DNA of 64,000 bases from Toxoplasma gondii ME49 (Eukaryota; Apicomplexa; Conoidasida; Eucoccidiorida; Sarcocystidae): NCBI RefSeq assembly GCF_000006565.2, contig NC_031478.1:3119127-3183126 (forward strand), written 5' to 3'. The notes beneath the pieces were generated by a model. It saw only the letters and a list, made by a program, of their open reading frames with translations. It did not search any database and had not been told where the DNA came from. Shown here one piece after another: positions 23,501 through 35,400 of the stretch (positions are counted from its first letter, which is position 1; each line of letters starts with the position of its first letter). Both the position numbers and the translations under genes were made by a program.

Positions 23501-23598
23501 CGACACACCGCCAACGCTTCGTTGTAGTCGTAGCCGCCGTCCGCGGTTTGCAAGAAAGACAGCAACAGATGGGGCGCGAACCTTAGGAAGAGCCGAAG
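20581..23598 (-). CDS. VPS41: VPS41 exon 3 (repeat end and RING)
   Basis: The acceptor is ctcttgttctcag, and the first residues LRLFLRFAPHLLLSFLQ have the same length as human ISLYAEYDRPNLLPFLR. LLGRLGRYAEAIHLLLEDLA and DRRVWEMLVQAVVQRPCYIT match the human LSRMGNSRSALKMIMEELHD and DGELWEDLILYSIDKPPFIT blocks. The RING ligands are CVIC (about 21436), FFCGHTAHLAC (about 21165) and CPVC (about 20835), so the ring is split by two long inserts. Stop TGA is at 20581-20583. Confidence 0.88.
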   Translation of the reverse strand, partial: LRLFLRFAPHLLLSFLQTADGGYDYNEALAVCRCWGRLSGECREPQRSVSRSSLSAVVPDWSSATPRQPPAILHCEAFLLGRLGRYAEAIHLLLEDLADVPAAVALAWESADRRVWEMLVQAVVQRPCYITELLGALEDHLAAFSAYSRAHAAAGGDPEALDEVLPFGSMSTRDERGKSPSLDEFWRVASQSRPKEGEEAQSCFFGVGENERPKQSESAGLPPEHTPAKGHLPLSVEPMSPLSRGEEGVGEPMEPLGVRGPKEASRRGLGPSSRPACVSPLSPSTCRETLEATAAEAARAAAAIAPLELLKRLPSHALRLVPRLERRLALLFEQRQLCDEFWEAAEQCQEGDLRSLTAELFVRRRRGVAVRPRPACGLSAGQTDPVSAHRVTVEKRRDSERQKTQQLIEAIRKRLKEVRGELDAGESTGQASEPQRDAGGDGDEVGGGSRAQALRMDGDRRSGRGAQTLINGYRAPQGLRSSTCARESNASTRSLNAEDDSAGPVDSAAGATPTGRDRESNHGQGAGDSGRLETDGEGHGKADEKRKRHQSLLRSFLLPGGSSGRSRKQSSASRWLWGSGSPQAGERGRVVAEDALAPLGEGRESGDTSQDETGSEETKDWSRRMSRGGEVKKGAPSGLGAAMIARPDETSPATRRDREDSETTDETKKIQWRRGGEKPQGERAFSQETRRAQGLLQDFRETDETGRQTTEPFLFLPPATRCVICMRFVDSPPGCRVEWRCSPRAPQGAALPLPAVSDVSPGVSSSPSRDPLSLAPPPGSAWDASWSGGPLSGRARRHRKQAVSAVAFFCGHTAHLACSLAAKEGDPQFPSSSSARPLVALGVRELTSAPRCVSARWPGAGVSPRRARSLGRTLRVGAAESGELSCAETSKAIAGRTHADAGAAGEEVNECEKGRESLACPVCQLTPLTSWTAAWSCYGERKTDMFREDTRDRHSIERAGGCFLEEDSQLFSPVLGERDNGESFVDSLGRLPHTASLRNAANALW

Positions 23599-26500
23599 CT
23601 GAGAACAAGAGAGAAGAAGCACTGGGTGCAGAATGCAGAAAGAGCCTCAAAGCATCACATCCCGGCTGCCACAAGTTTAAACTACTTGCACTTTCTCTGG
23701 CTCGCAGGGGTCACTGAGAACTGAGGACCAACACAGACTTTCCCCCCCAGACTTGCGCGGCTTAGCCGTTCAAAGAAACAGCTTCGTCTTCATCAAGGAA
23801 GGCTTCAGTTGGCATAACTATGACGATTGCTTCACGAGCACAAGCGACTGTCCTGGACGTTTCAAGACTTCCTGATTTGTTCACGAAAACACACAGAGAA
23901 TCGCCGCATGTGATGTTGCGTTGGAAAGAAAAAACGTGAGCCAGCCAGATGAAAAAGGCGTCACGCTCGCATCGGACTCCCGCTCTCTCTTTGTTCGCTT
24001 ATTTCTGACCGCTCTGTGTAGTTCGTTTCTCATTTCGTTTCCGCCGACCTCCCACCGCTGTTGCTGGCCTCTCTCTATCATGGATCTAAACATCTCCCCC
24101 CCATCCGCCCTCCGCCCCCCATGCAGCGTCGTTTCCACGGTGGAGACGAACCTGGAGCGAGTAGTAGGTCCTGGTGGCCTCAGGACACACCTGAAACAGT
24201 TCCTTGAGGTACGCATGCAGCCAGAAAGGCGTCTGGGCCTGTTTCAGCGCCTTCACAACATCGGGGATGCGAAACAGGAACGACGCAGAGCTGGCTCGTC
24301 TTTCGTCCCCTGGACCCGCCTCCCGCTGGCGAAAGGCTCTTCCGCAGACGCGTTCGCCGTCGCTCGAGGCTCGCTCTCCACTGGGCACTGCACCGATATC
24401 ACGTCGCGCGCTCGTGCTCCCCACACTCCCCCGTTTTGTCTCTGCCGTTTCCTCCCCAAAGGAGGGGAGAACTCCCAGTCCTTCGCCGCCGCCAGTCAGC
24501 GGCGAGTCGTACGCGCCTTCGCCCTCGGGAGTCCCTCCAACTCGAAAGGTCAGAAGCTGAAGCGTCTGTGGGGCACTGAGACGAAGCAGCTCCGCTGCTC
24601 TCTCAGGAACCTTTTCAAGTGTTGCCTCTGCAGCCATCGTCGCAGCCTCTTCCTCGAGACGCATCGTCTCTTCGGCAGACTGCCAAGTCGACAGGGATCC
24701 ACTGTGTGGAGTCGACCTCGGCACACAGCCGAGGCCGTCGCCGGTTCTGTCGGCTGCGCGCCTCGCGAGCCCTGAAGAGGACCGGCGCTGAAGAAGGCTG
24801 GAGGCCTGGGTGCTGCCTTCGCTACCTCGCTCCTCCCAGGAGACACGACCGGGCCGGAGAGTCGCCCCGGCGTTTCCTTCCGGAGACGCGGAGACCGCGA
24901 AGGAGAGACGGCTGCCGACGTCCAAACCTGTGAGGCTCGATCTGTCGCTCTGGTCAAGAGAGCCGCTGCCCGCCGTCGAGGCTGTCGGGCGTCGTTGGCT
25001 GTTGGCGAGCGAACCTGCCCTCGCGCTCGCGACACGAGCTGCACAGCTAGCCAGGAAAGCGAAGACATCGGGCGACCGGAGCCGCAGAAGCGCGTCGAAG
25101 GTCGCGTCGAAAAGAAGCAGCGCCGTGGCCAGGGAAGCCGCCGCTCTCATGAGCAAGGCGACCCTCGTCGTGTTCCGAGTCCTGGAAGAGAGAGCTCGAG
25201 ACGACATCTTCTTGCCCCCCTCCCTCGAAGACGGCACGTCATCAACGAGAACGGCCGAACAGAACGCCGCACAGTGCGACGGACTGACAGTCCCCTTCTT
25301 TCCGCCACCAAGCCCCGAACCAGCGTCCCCCAGAACGCATGCAATTGCTTCGGCTGCTCTGTCCCCACTTCCTAGGGCTAGCCGCATCTCCGCGCGCTCC
25401 TTGGACTGCAGCTTCTCTGTCTCCGTCGCCTGAGCAGACGGAGGAACACTCGCCGGATCCTGGCGCTCCTCGTTCTTCTCTACATGCACTGTCCGCCCAA
25501 AAGCTGAATGGCTTTGCGTTGCGTTCCGTGGCTGCGTCTCCGAGTTGGCCCTCGCGACCTGTGGGGTGTGCGGGAGAAGAAGAGAGAGAAGGGATTTGCT
25601 TTCAGAACCGCACATGTCAAAGAAAGACTCCTCCCCGGTCTCTTGCTCGGCGAGCTTCGCTTGTGTGAAAGAAGGCAATTCGATATCGGTGATCGGAGCC
25701 ATACCGAAGACGAAACAACGCAGACGGTTGAGAAGCCGCAACGCAGTTGCTGTTGGCAGCTCCCAGTGGTGGACAGCGTAACAGAACGCGGCTGCATACG
25801 CTGTTGACGTCGAGGAGACAGGGGTCTCCGAAGAAAGAGACACCTCCCCACGCACTTCTGCGGCGGCACCTAAAGAACCCTGACCTCCCCCTGTAGTCTT
25901 GTGAACAAGCGCAGGGTCCCCAGTTCTGTCTGTCGCTTCCACGTTGTTCGTCTCAGGAAGCAGAGAGTTCTCTTTCCCCTCCTCCACACAAAGCGAGGAC
26001 GCACGACAGCGCCCGAGTTCTGAAAGCCTCGAATCCAGTAAAGACGCACAGTTGGGAGAGAAAAGGCGAGTTTCTTGTCGTAATTGATCTCGCACCGCAG
26101 CGCATCCGTCCGCGTCTTCCGCAACTGTCTCCCCGTCCTCGTGGGTCCCGCCTTTGTCCCCACACGCCCCGGGTTTGGGCGCAGATGCTTGTGGCGGGCA
26201 GCAGGCCAGCAGAGTCAGGAGGAGCTCGTAGACGGCGGGAGAAGGAGACTCTTGTTTAGAGGAAGAAGAGGCGGGGGAAGGAACGAAGAGAATCAGAAGA
26301 TGTAGGGCCCCGACAGAGTGGAACAGAAGGACGAGGCGGACCCAAGCCTCTGTCGGATCTTCCTTGGTGATGATAAGGGGAATCAGAGAAGCAGCGAGAA
26401 GCCGCCTGCCAGACGCGAGCAACTCGACGACTACGCGGCTACAGACAGCTGCCTGGAAGCTCGCAGACACTCGCCCTGAAACGCGAAGGACCTCAGATAG

Positions 26501-26927
26501 CCACAGGGGTGAACGGCGCCGGCTTGGAGACAGCAGAGCCAGTGTTCGGTCGATGTCGTTGCGAGGCCGAAGCTGAAACCACACGAGGCACGAGAGGAAA
26601 AAATTCGCATGGAAAGCATGAGAGTGGAAACGGCAAGATAAAACCTGAGTTCCGGAATCGCATGCGCCGTCTGATCAAGAAACGTGTCTCGAGATTCAAC
26701 AACATCTGCAGCCGCAAGCTTTTTCTCCAGGGCAATCAATTCACACGGGTCCCACTCAAAGCCATACGCGAAACATGACACGCACAAAAGTCGCTTTCGT
26801 TACAAAGAAAGAAACAAACTCACTACGGCGAATATACCAATGGATACGCAACCGCGAATCTGGATCTACACATATGTGTCGACCGACCTTTACAATCTCC
26901 ATATCAACGCAGGCATCCGCCATCTTC

Positions 26928-26971
<44 letters not shown>

Positions 26972-29900
26972 TATGTATATATACACATGAATGTATGCAT
27001 GCACATGAAACTGTATGTACATGTATAGGTGTGAAAGCGAGTTGTGAATTTGTTGCCATTACTTTGTCTAATTGCCATACCATCCAGAGGAAGGCATCCC
27101 TAGCGAGCAAGGCCCCTTCGAGCCAAGGGGCGTTGGCGAGGCGTGTGTGTCGCAGTTGCTCAAGTCCTCCTGTTGCCGCAGCCAGTGTGTCGTCCGTTTC
27201 GATCGCCCTGTGTCCCCGTCGCGTTTTTCTTTCATCTGCATCACCCTTCACTTGCGTCCGTTTGCCCTCAGTTTCTACTCGAAACCGGAGCGACTCTGCA
27301 GCTTCCGTCTCGAGAGAGTCCGGGTCCAAGGCTCCCGCGGGCCCCACGTTGCGCTGCAGCGACTGGCCTCCCTCCTCATCTCCGAAAAGATAAAGGGGCT
27401 CCACTCGAACAACGTCGCCGTCTGTGTTCACAAAACGGATCTGAAGCCGTCGCCGAGTCTCCGAGTTTCTCTTTTCTCCTTCCGGAAGGGTCACAGCGGC
27501 GAGCAAAACTCGACTGTTGCGTCTGATCTCGGCGGCAGCTTGCTGGCCCTGTTGGCAGGAAGGTCCGTCGCTCTCGAGAAAACCAGAGGTGTGTGCAGAA
27601 GGCTCACTGGCTCTTGTCCCTTCGTCCTTCAGGGCGGTAGCCCAGCTGCAGGGAGACAGCCTCCCCACTTCCTCGCCAGGTGTCTCTTCGAATTCATCAA
27701 ATACTCGTGCGCTGCCGACAGGGGCCACAATCAAACCCACCAAGGGCGACTCGTCGCAAAACGTGAGCGAGAAAATTACCTCCGCGAACTGCAGAACGAG
27801 ATTGCCCGAGGTCCCTGTAGCGCCTTGAACTGGACTCTGTCCGACCGCTAGTTGGGCTCCACTGACCTCGAGGCCCGAGGACCCACTGGGCGGTCCCGCT
27901 CGGTCCACCCGAGAAGAGCTGCGTCCAGTTGCGTTCTTCGCGCTCTCTTGTCCCCAAACCCCGGCGTCGGATCGCCGAGTCTTCTGGCCCAGTCCAGCGG
28001 CCTCAGAAAGCCCAAAAGTCCTGTTCGCCTCCGCCTCTGGAAACTGGGGGTCCAGCACCTCCTGTGAACGAATGCAAACGACGCGCACCAGAGTCGGCCA
28101 GGCGATACAGAGGACATCGTCGGCGGCCCAAACGAGGTGACAGGGCTCCGCCGCGCGGGCGCCGGCCGGTCGCCCTTGGCCCCGACGGGGTGCTCCATCT
28201 CCCCGGATCTCGAGAGGGGAGTGCGAGGAGACCGCCAAGCTGTGGCCGTCCGACGCGGGTGGAGAAACTTTGGGGACAAAGGTGACTTTCTGCTGCATGT
28301 CGACATCCAAGACTTTGACGCCGAGGGACGTCGCCCACGCAACCAGCGACCGGCGCCACGAAACACTCACCACGGGGCCCTCGCCCGCGTGAATGAGGCT
28401 GTTGGAGGAGTAGAAGAATCCACGCCGATGGAGCACGAGGCGACCATCCGCGCTCCCCCAAATCACCGCTTGCCGAACAGGCGAGACACAGGGTGCAGCT
28501 GCAGCTGGGGGAGCGGCACCCGACTCTGTCGGCAGCGCAGAAGACGCCCGAGATGCGAATCGGTGAAAGAGTGACTGAAACTTTTTGGGGTTCGAGGGCC
28601 CCCGGGCCGCCGTAGCGGCGCCGAGCGCTTGTCTCCTGTTGTCCACGGCGAAGGCGCTTGAACCGTGGGCGTCCGTGCCGTCTCCATAGAGCGGATGAAG
28701 CGCCACGGAAAGAAGCGGTTGAGGAAAAACGACGCACCAGAGAGGCGACACGAGGAAAATCTCCGAGTTCAGAGTCTGGCGAGTTCGCTTCGCGATCCGC
28801 CCCTCACCTGCGTCCTCACCTCGTGGCAGGTCCGAGCAGGTTTCCTGGGTTTCAACTCTTCCATTCGCCGACACAAAATCTTCTCTGTCGCGGCTCTCGG
28901 CCTCGGCCACTCTGCGTGTCTCTTGGGTCTGCGAGAGAACCCCGTCTTCCACGGAACGCCCTCTGTCTCGTGGGTCTCGCCCACCCCGCTGGCCCTTCTG
29001 CTGCTGGTCCTCGACTCGCGCTGATTCTGAGCTTCCCCCCTGCACGCATGGCCGCTCCACGGGATCCTCGGCGACAACAAAGCGGCTCGGCTGGCTCGCC
29101 GCCCGGTGAGAAGCCGTGGACGAGACGGAAGCTTGCCCAGTTCCCAGAGACGCGATCGAGTCTCCGCGAGCTGGGGGCGGTGGGGGCGCCACGAAGGCTG
29201 CAGGGAAGGCGGAAGAGGAGCCGAGGGAGGCTGCAGCGAAGGAAGAAGCCACTGACGCCCTCCAGCCATGAGCCCCAGATCCGACGCTTGAATTTCGAGA
29301 CGCGCGAGGAACCTTCTCTTTTCCAGATCCGCTGCCTCCTCCACTGCTGGCCACGGACGCTGCACAGGAGTCCAGAAAGCGCCCTTTCCCATCGCCAGCG
29401 CTGCGCCCAGCGACCGAGGGCGACGGAGACAACTCAGAAGGGGACTGCGTTTGCGGCGGCGACGCGGGCACCTGGTGGACGAGCAGACGCCCATCTAAAG
29501 CTGTGGACGCCACATGCTTTCCTACGAGGTCGGAGGAAACTGCAGAGACTTCTGCGGAGTGACCGAGAAGCAGAAACATACATCGTGGGTCTTCTGAGGC
29601 GCTCGAGGCTTCTGGCGCAGATACTGAGCCCCCCCGGGCTACGCCCGCGCTCGCCGTTTGCTGCGCAAGGCCTTGGAATACAGAGGCGCCGGAAAGGAGA
29701 CACTTCGAGGCGGCGCCCCCGTCGTTGCCGCCGTCGAGAACCCTCGACGCTAGAAGAGAAGGAAAGAGAGGAAGCGGAGACGCCCGCGAGATTGCTTCCT
29801 GCAGTCGCTCCTCGTGTCGAGAAGAGTCCAAGCAGTCAAAGACGAGAAGAACGCCTTCGGAGGACCCGACAATGCCCCGCTGCAGATTCTCAGTCACTGC

Positions 29901-31778
29901 GCAGGCGGTGATTTGGAGGGGACGGTCCACTTGTGGGGTGTAATCGGTTACCGTCTGAGAAGCTCCATTCCCTGCCCGAGTACTGGCCTCGGAACGTGAA
30001 TTCGTCTCCATTCCCTCGTCTTCGCATCTCTCAGCGTCTCCTTCTTCAGTGTTCCCCGTCTCTCTCGCACAACGTGGTTCTTGCCGGAAATCTACATCTT
30101 CGACATTCTCCCTCTTTGGACGGCTCTGCTCTGCTCTGGTGCCCTCGCCTCCCCTCTGGTCCACGCCGGTCGAATCGCCTGACTCTGCGCGAGCATTTTT
30201 GGGGCCCTCTCGCCCTCGCCCTGCAGTCTCTGACACCTGAAACGCGCTGCGAGCCTGACCGAATGCTCTGTGTTTCTCTCGCTGCATGCGCCGGTCCAGC
30301 ACCCGCAGCGCCTGGACAACTCCCTTCGCTTCCTGCGCATCGAAGGTCGCGGAGTCGACCTCGGAGAGACTTCCCGCCTTTCCGGATTCAGCTTCATGAC
30401 GGTCACCCCACACCCCCGCGGTCTGGTCGGTCTGCCGTTCAAGTGTTTTCGTCCCTGGGGCTGGTGCTCCATCTGCGTGGTCTGGCGAGGGCGCGGCACA
30501 GCTTGTCTCTCCCCGTTCTCCCACCGACGAGACTCGAGCTCCGCGGGCAGCCGCTGCTGAGGCAGAGAAGCTGAGTGGGTTAGCGACGGAGTCGCACTCC
30601 CACAAACGGTTTAGGAGGGAGAGGCGGAGCAAGCCGTCAGCCTGCGTCTCGCGTGACGAGGGACGCAGACACGCCACAACGCCTTCGCGGTCTTGCTCTG
30701 TCCACGGGGGCGAGACGCACGTTCGAAGCTCCTCCTCATCGGATTCCTCCTCTTTCTCAGAGTCATCTTCGCTCGGAACCTGCGAATCTTCACTCATCCT
30801 TCCTGTCTTCTCCTCGGCTTCTGGCAGACCTCCCTCTCGTGTTAACTCGGTCGCTCCATCCCTCGCGCTCCGTTCCCCGTTCGCCTCTGTCTGAAACGGA
30901 GCAGACAATTGAACTGAACACCCGCCTGGACTCCCGGCCGACCGGTCGCCTTCACCTCGACCAGTCTCCGTCGAGTTCTCTGGAGGAGCATCTCGCGACT
31001 CATCGTTTGCTTCGCTCTCTCTGTGAAGGAGACGCCGGCCCTGAGCGGCGGCGTTCTCTTCCAAGGCGTCGTTTGCCTTGTCAAGTCTCTCTGAGTCCAG
31101 CGCACAGTCGCCCCGTGGCGTCCGTTTGCCCTCTGACGCACCAGAGAAGCTGCACGAAGCAGCGCCGCGTTCAGGTCTGACATCTGGGGCGCCGCGAATC
31201 AGGTTTTCGACATCAGGCATCGCGGCAGCGAGATTTGCATGCAAGGCGTTGAAAGAAAGCTCCGGACGATTCGCTTCGGAGGACACAGTCGCTGAGGCGG
31301 TATCCTTCCCCGGCCCCGTCTCTTCAAGATTGTCAGCTGCGCATGAAGGATCTCCTTTGTCGCCTCCCTCGGAAAAAGAGGCAGGCAAGTCTTCACTCGA
31401 TGATGTGCGCGACGCGAAGTTGCCTTGTTCCACGTTTTGCTCCTGCCTGTCCTCACCACTCTTGTCTTCTTCATCTGCCTCCCCACCACAGTCGGCGAGA
31501 GAGACTACCTCGAATCCAGAGGAGGCAGAGGCCTTCGAAACGCCGTTCTCTCGGGGCGACACCGATCCTTCGTCGGTGGCGAGTGACTTTCGCCTCTCTC
31601 CAACGGTGTGAGCTGCTGCCTGTGCATGCGAGAAAGAAGCAGGCACAGGAAGGGGAGAGGAAGACGAGCGTGGCGAGGAAAGAGACATCGCGACCGAAGA
31701 GCCTGCACCCGAGGAAGGTGGAAACGAGGTTCCCGCTGCCTCCTCTCGTGATGCCTCCCTGTGCTTCGTTGCCTCCAT
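20581..31778 (-). CDS. VPS41: VPS41 (HOPS complex subunit), whole gene
   Basis: This is the HOPS-specific tethering subunit used in late endosome/vacuole fusion; in apicomplexans such trafficking proteins also serve secretory-organelle biogenesis. Domains in order are an N-terminal beta-propeller, a clathrin-heavy-chain-type helical repeat region, and a C-terminal RING. The propeller includes GEGPVVSVSWRRSLVAWATS, which mirrors GEGNIRSVKWRGHLIAWANN of human VPS41. The repeat region includes SPAVYELLLTLLA and LHAYLKELFQ, mirroring KPLIYEMILHEFL and QHVYLHKLFK. Exons are 27063-31778, 24152-26572 and 20581-23598, all joining in phase 0. From ATG 31778 the product is about 3384 residues against 854 in human. 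The frame stays open upstream to about 32200 without another ATG, so a further 5' exon is possible. Confidence 0.88.
24152..26572 (-). CDS. VPS41: VPS41 exon 2 (helical repeat region)
   Basis: 807 codons, phase 0 at both ends (acceptor gtggtttcag, donor CAG|GTTCGT). It begins LRPRNDIDRTLALL, the family RPRDIDDHIDWLL motif. LLLFDATFDALLRLRSPDVF matches human YGNALEIYLTLRHKDVF. It ends YLKELFQVCPEATRTYYSLQ (human YLHKLFKRDHHKGQRYHEKQ). Confidence 0.88.
26930..26968. repeat. (TA)n microsatellite in VPS41 intron
   Basis: About 38 bases of TA in the intron between VPS41 exons 1 and 2. Confidence 0.97.
27063..31778 (-). CDS. VPS41: VPS41 exon 1 as placed (propeller)
   Basis: The exon starts at the first in-frame ATG (31778, MEATKHREASREEAA) and leaves at AAA|GTAATG (27062). 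That donor is preferred over ATG|GTATGG at 27080 because it gives the family spacing from FLWM to RPRNDID exactly. Propeller strands include LQRGIVGSSEGVLLVFD, GKHVASTALDGRLLVHQV, AVIWGSADGRLVLHRRGFF and CHLVWAADDVLCIAW. The first roughly 600 residues are Ser/Glu/Gly-rich and look disordered. Confidence 0.8.
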
Positions 31779-34700
31779 CGGCCTTCCCGCTACGCATGCA
31801 TGGTCACTGAGGTGGAAGACTCCCTCTGGAGACGCAGGAGAGTGAGACCCGCGCCCAGAAGCAGCTGCAGCAGAGAAAGACGAGGAAGAATCCCCCGACA
31901 AAAACGGGGGAGAGGAAGGCTCCAAAGACGAGGGTGAAGAAGAGTGTGAAAACGAGGATGCAGCACAACCACTAGACGAAGAGAGACACGACGATAGAGA
32001 GGAAGAGGCCAGAGACGGAGAAAGGAAAGAACCGCTCGAGTGTGCGAGATGTGGGCAATTGATTCTGCCGCCTACTTCGCAGTCTGAGCTGGCAGCCTCT
32101 TTTTCTCCACTGGCGACATCCTCAGCATCCCGATCAGGGAACTTGATGTCTGCCCTTTTCCTCTGCTCGAAGTCCAAGCCTGCCCCGGAGGAGTGGCCGG
32201 CGGGCTGCTCGTTGTCTGCCGGTATCGAAGGATAATGCTACACGTTCGCAGACTCGTGAGCCATCTATTTTCACTACGTGGAGACGGAGCCGCATCGAGA
32301 CCGGGGTCCGGGAGGAAATAAAAGAAATTGAAAAAAAACAGAAACCTATCTCGAGGGATCGCAGAGACAGATTCAAAGAAAACAAGACGGAAATGAGCGG
32401 GAAACTGCTGGTCAAAACTCAACTCGCGAAACACGGAAGCCTGACACTGCGAAACAAAGCGCGTACCCGAGTGTACAGACACCTGAGCGCCTTGCGTCTG
32501 AGCTGCCGCGGCGACTACGGTCCCGGTTCCCCTTTACTTTGCAGAAACATCGTTTATCGACCAGGCGGTTCGAGTGTTGTCCCATCGTACGTTTGGCCGC
32601 GCGGAGCACAGCCTCTCCTTGGCATCGCACACTCCAGCAAACCGACCCGGATGGACAACTGCTGCGAAGTAGAAACACGGGAGGCGTCAACCCCTGGAAG
32701 AGCAGCTGAGTCAGGATACTTTTTTCAGGTTTCCAGAGAAAACACGGCATCCCAATCATCATATTCAAAGATAATTCTAGTTAAAAAAAAATTTAGACAA
32801 ACGGCATGTGAAGAGTCTGACGACTCGACAGGCACTAGAGATAGCGTGAAAGCTCTTTTGCTTTCCATGACCGGAGGAGCTACACATTAGATTATCTTTG
32901 CGGGACCATCCGAATGAAACGGGAGCTTCAGAACAGAGCAACAGTCAATTGCGCCTCGCTCGAACGTCGCGTAAAATCCGAGTTTGAGAGCACATACAAC
33001 GGCACAACAGGACCTACGGAGGAAAGAAACTCCGAAAGTGCATGTGATACACACCGAAGGGTCTGAGTGCGTGGACAGAAGGGCCGGCAACGAAAAAACG
33101 CTTGCCTTTCCAGTGGTGCGGCTGTCTCCCCTCTGTGTCTGCTTGCTCTAGGCTCTACAGCACACGTTTTTCACAGCCTCTGTCGAGCTGTCAAGGATTC
33201 TTCTCCATCCCAAAGTCCCGTCCAGCGGCTGCGGACGGTCACAAGTACTCGCCGGTACTCAGTGGGTTTTCCCCATGCTTACAAAGCACGTGAGAAACGG
33301 CCACCGTCCAAGTGCTCATTTAGCGGAACGCCACACGTTACGTCCAGGAGAAAAAAACTTGAACTACAGGCGAACGAGAGACGGTGGTTTTTGGCTGGAA
33401 GGGCTGCCTGCAGGCGGGAAAAACTCGCCACTCGGAACCAGGTAGAGCAACGCGAAATTCAGTGCCCCTAGGAAAAGGTCGACTACGAAAAACGGAAGCT
33501 GGAGGACGAAAAGAAAAAACGGCGTTACACAGAAGACGGAATACAGAGCCGTAACAGAAGTTCTACATGCCGGTACGAATTCAGCGCGTGGAATGGCGAC
33601 GAGACATCGGGAAATGCGACGTTTCCAAAAAGGCAGTGGCGGCAGCTTCTTCTATAGTCAATTTTCCCCTGTTTGCCAGCGACAAATTGAAAGGACGAGG
33701 TCCTGTCGTTCCGTCCCCCGATTCTTTGCTGTCTGTCAGAAGCGATTTGCAGGGGAACTCAAAATCGGCCTTCTTTTCTCTGGGGCGCAAGGCTTTCCTG
33801 CCGCTCTTTGTCGCGCTGATACTGAGGAGCTGCTCGCGTCTGCTTGTTGCTTCTTCAGTCCAGACTCTTTTCCAGTTCTCTTCTAGAATGTTGTACGCCA
33901 GACCTACACGTCTCTGTGTCGCAACCACAACGTAGCAATACCGAGCTCAAGAAACCGCGTTTCCCCTATCATTCTGCGCTTCTCCCGGCGTGCGATCATC
34001 CGGGGGCCAGAGAGTCGGTGTCCGCTTACCACAACTCTCCTATCAGAGGTTCCCTTCTCGTCTCGACTTTCTATTTCATTTCCTTTCAACGGGAGGCTAC
34101 CTTCCCCGTGGTCGTTTGAACTTTTAAAGGGATCGCTAGAGCCACCCTGAGTTTCGTCTCTTTGTTGACAGAAGCAGTCGAGCGTCTCCCGGGACACCGA
34201 GCTGCTGGTGACGCAGATCGACTATAAATATCGGGGATTGCTCCTCTTAGAGATTGCGTTTTTTAGAAACAAAGGAAGTCTAGAAATTGTACAGGATAGT
34301 GGAGAAAACGGAGTGAAGTCCCCCTGTTTGGCGTTAGGGTTGCTTCTGTGTCTTACGGACTAAGGTGCCCTGGAAGCTCTTCACTAGAACTGTCCATTGT
34401 GCTGCTCGAAACTAATGGCACTTTTTGTTTGAACTGGATGAACACCACAGGCTTACTTTCTGCTGGAAGAATGCTCCGTTGCCTGCTTCTTGATTGAATC
34501 ATTTAGAACCGCGACTGTACCACAGCAAACCAAAGCCTACAGTCGCACACGTAGCTTTAACTTGTGTCTTCAGAATGGGGGCTAAGAAAGGATAATGAGG
34601 CTGATGAAAACTCATGGAGTTTCCGAGTCAAGCGAATGTTGTTATGTCAGAAATAAGGAAGTGTCAATGAGACTGCGAGAGACTGAAGCGGACGAAACAT

Positions 34701-35159
34701 ACTACCAACACTTCCGTACTAAACACGTTCGTGCGACCAAGCGCTGTCGAAAAGGAAGCTTTGTAGATAGCCCCTTACCACCATTGCGACACCAACAAGG
34801 GAAACTGGTGTGTTTCCGTGGTTTCCTCTCCGCTAAACTCTTATGAAACAAGACTAGGGCGAAGTCGTTAGTCCGATTATAAGTAGTCGTTGATTTCTTC
34901 GTCAGATCGCTGCGACCTCGCAGTAGACTGTTCAGCAGGCCGTCCAGATAACCACTCGGTCGCTGCAAGATTCAGATCGTCAAGCAACCAGTTCATGGAT
35001 GGTACGTTGTCCAGCTGGAACCACTACCGAATTCAGAACAGATACTTTCAGTTACTAGCGAAGAACTCCCAATACGATGGTACTTACCATACTGGAATAT
35101 GAGAAGTCGTCCTCTGTCGCTGTTAATACGAGCGATAACAGTAATTCATGTATTACGCA

Positions 35160-35400
35160 TTCCCTGGAGACAGTGTGTTACATCGACATCTATTGTTATT
35201 CTCCCGACATCGAGCAGGATGCAGTCGAATTGTACCCAATTTCGGTGTAGTCTCCCAGACCCTGTGTATTCACGTCGAGCGGTCTTCGGTGCTCAATCTA
35301 TGATTCTAGCTCCATATTGTACCGCAATTCTAGGTTCCCCAGTTTGCGCAGAACAGACACCTGAAGTCTGCCATGAGCACGCGTCTTCTGGTTACACTCA
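35160..35400 (+). pseudogene. Decayed nuclear copy of mitochondrial cox1 (NUMT)
   Basis: Translation on the plus strand gives GDSVLHRHLLLF then IVPNFGVVSQTL in one frame and RAVFGAQSMILA then AILGSPV in the next. Together these follow cytochrome oxidase subunit 1 in order (GDPVLYQHLFWF, FGIVSQTL, VFGGQSMILA, ILGSLVWAHH) with a one-base frameshift near 35275 and many substitutions (for example AEQTPE in place of AHHM). It is a broken copy and cannot encode a working protein. Neighbouring DNA (34900-35640) has a similar texture and may belong to the same insertion, possibly with a cob piece near 35075 (ATGGTACTTACCAT), but that is weaker. Confidence 0.75.
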
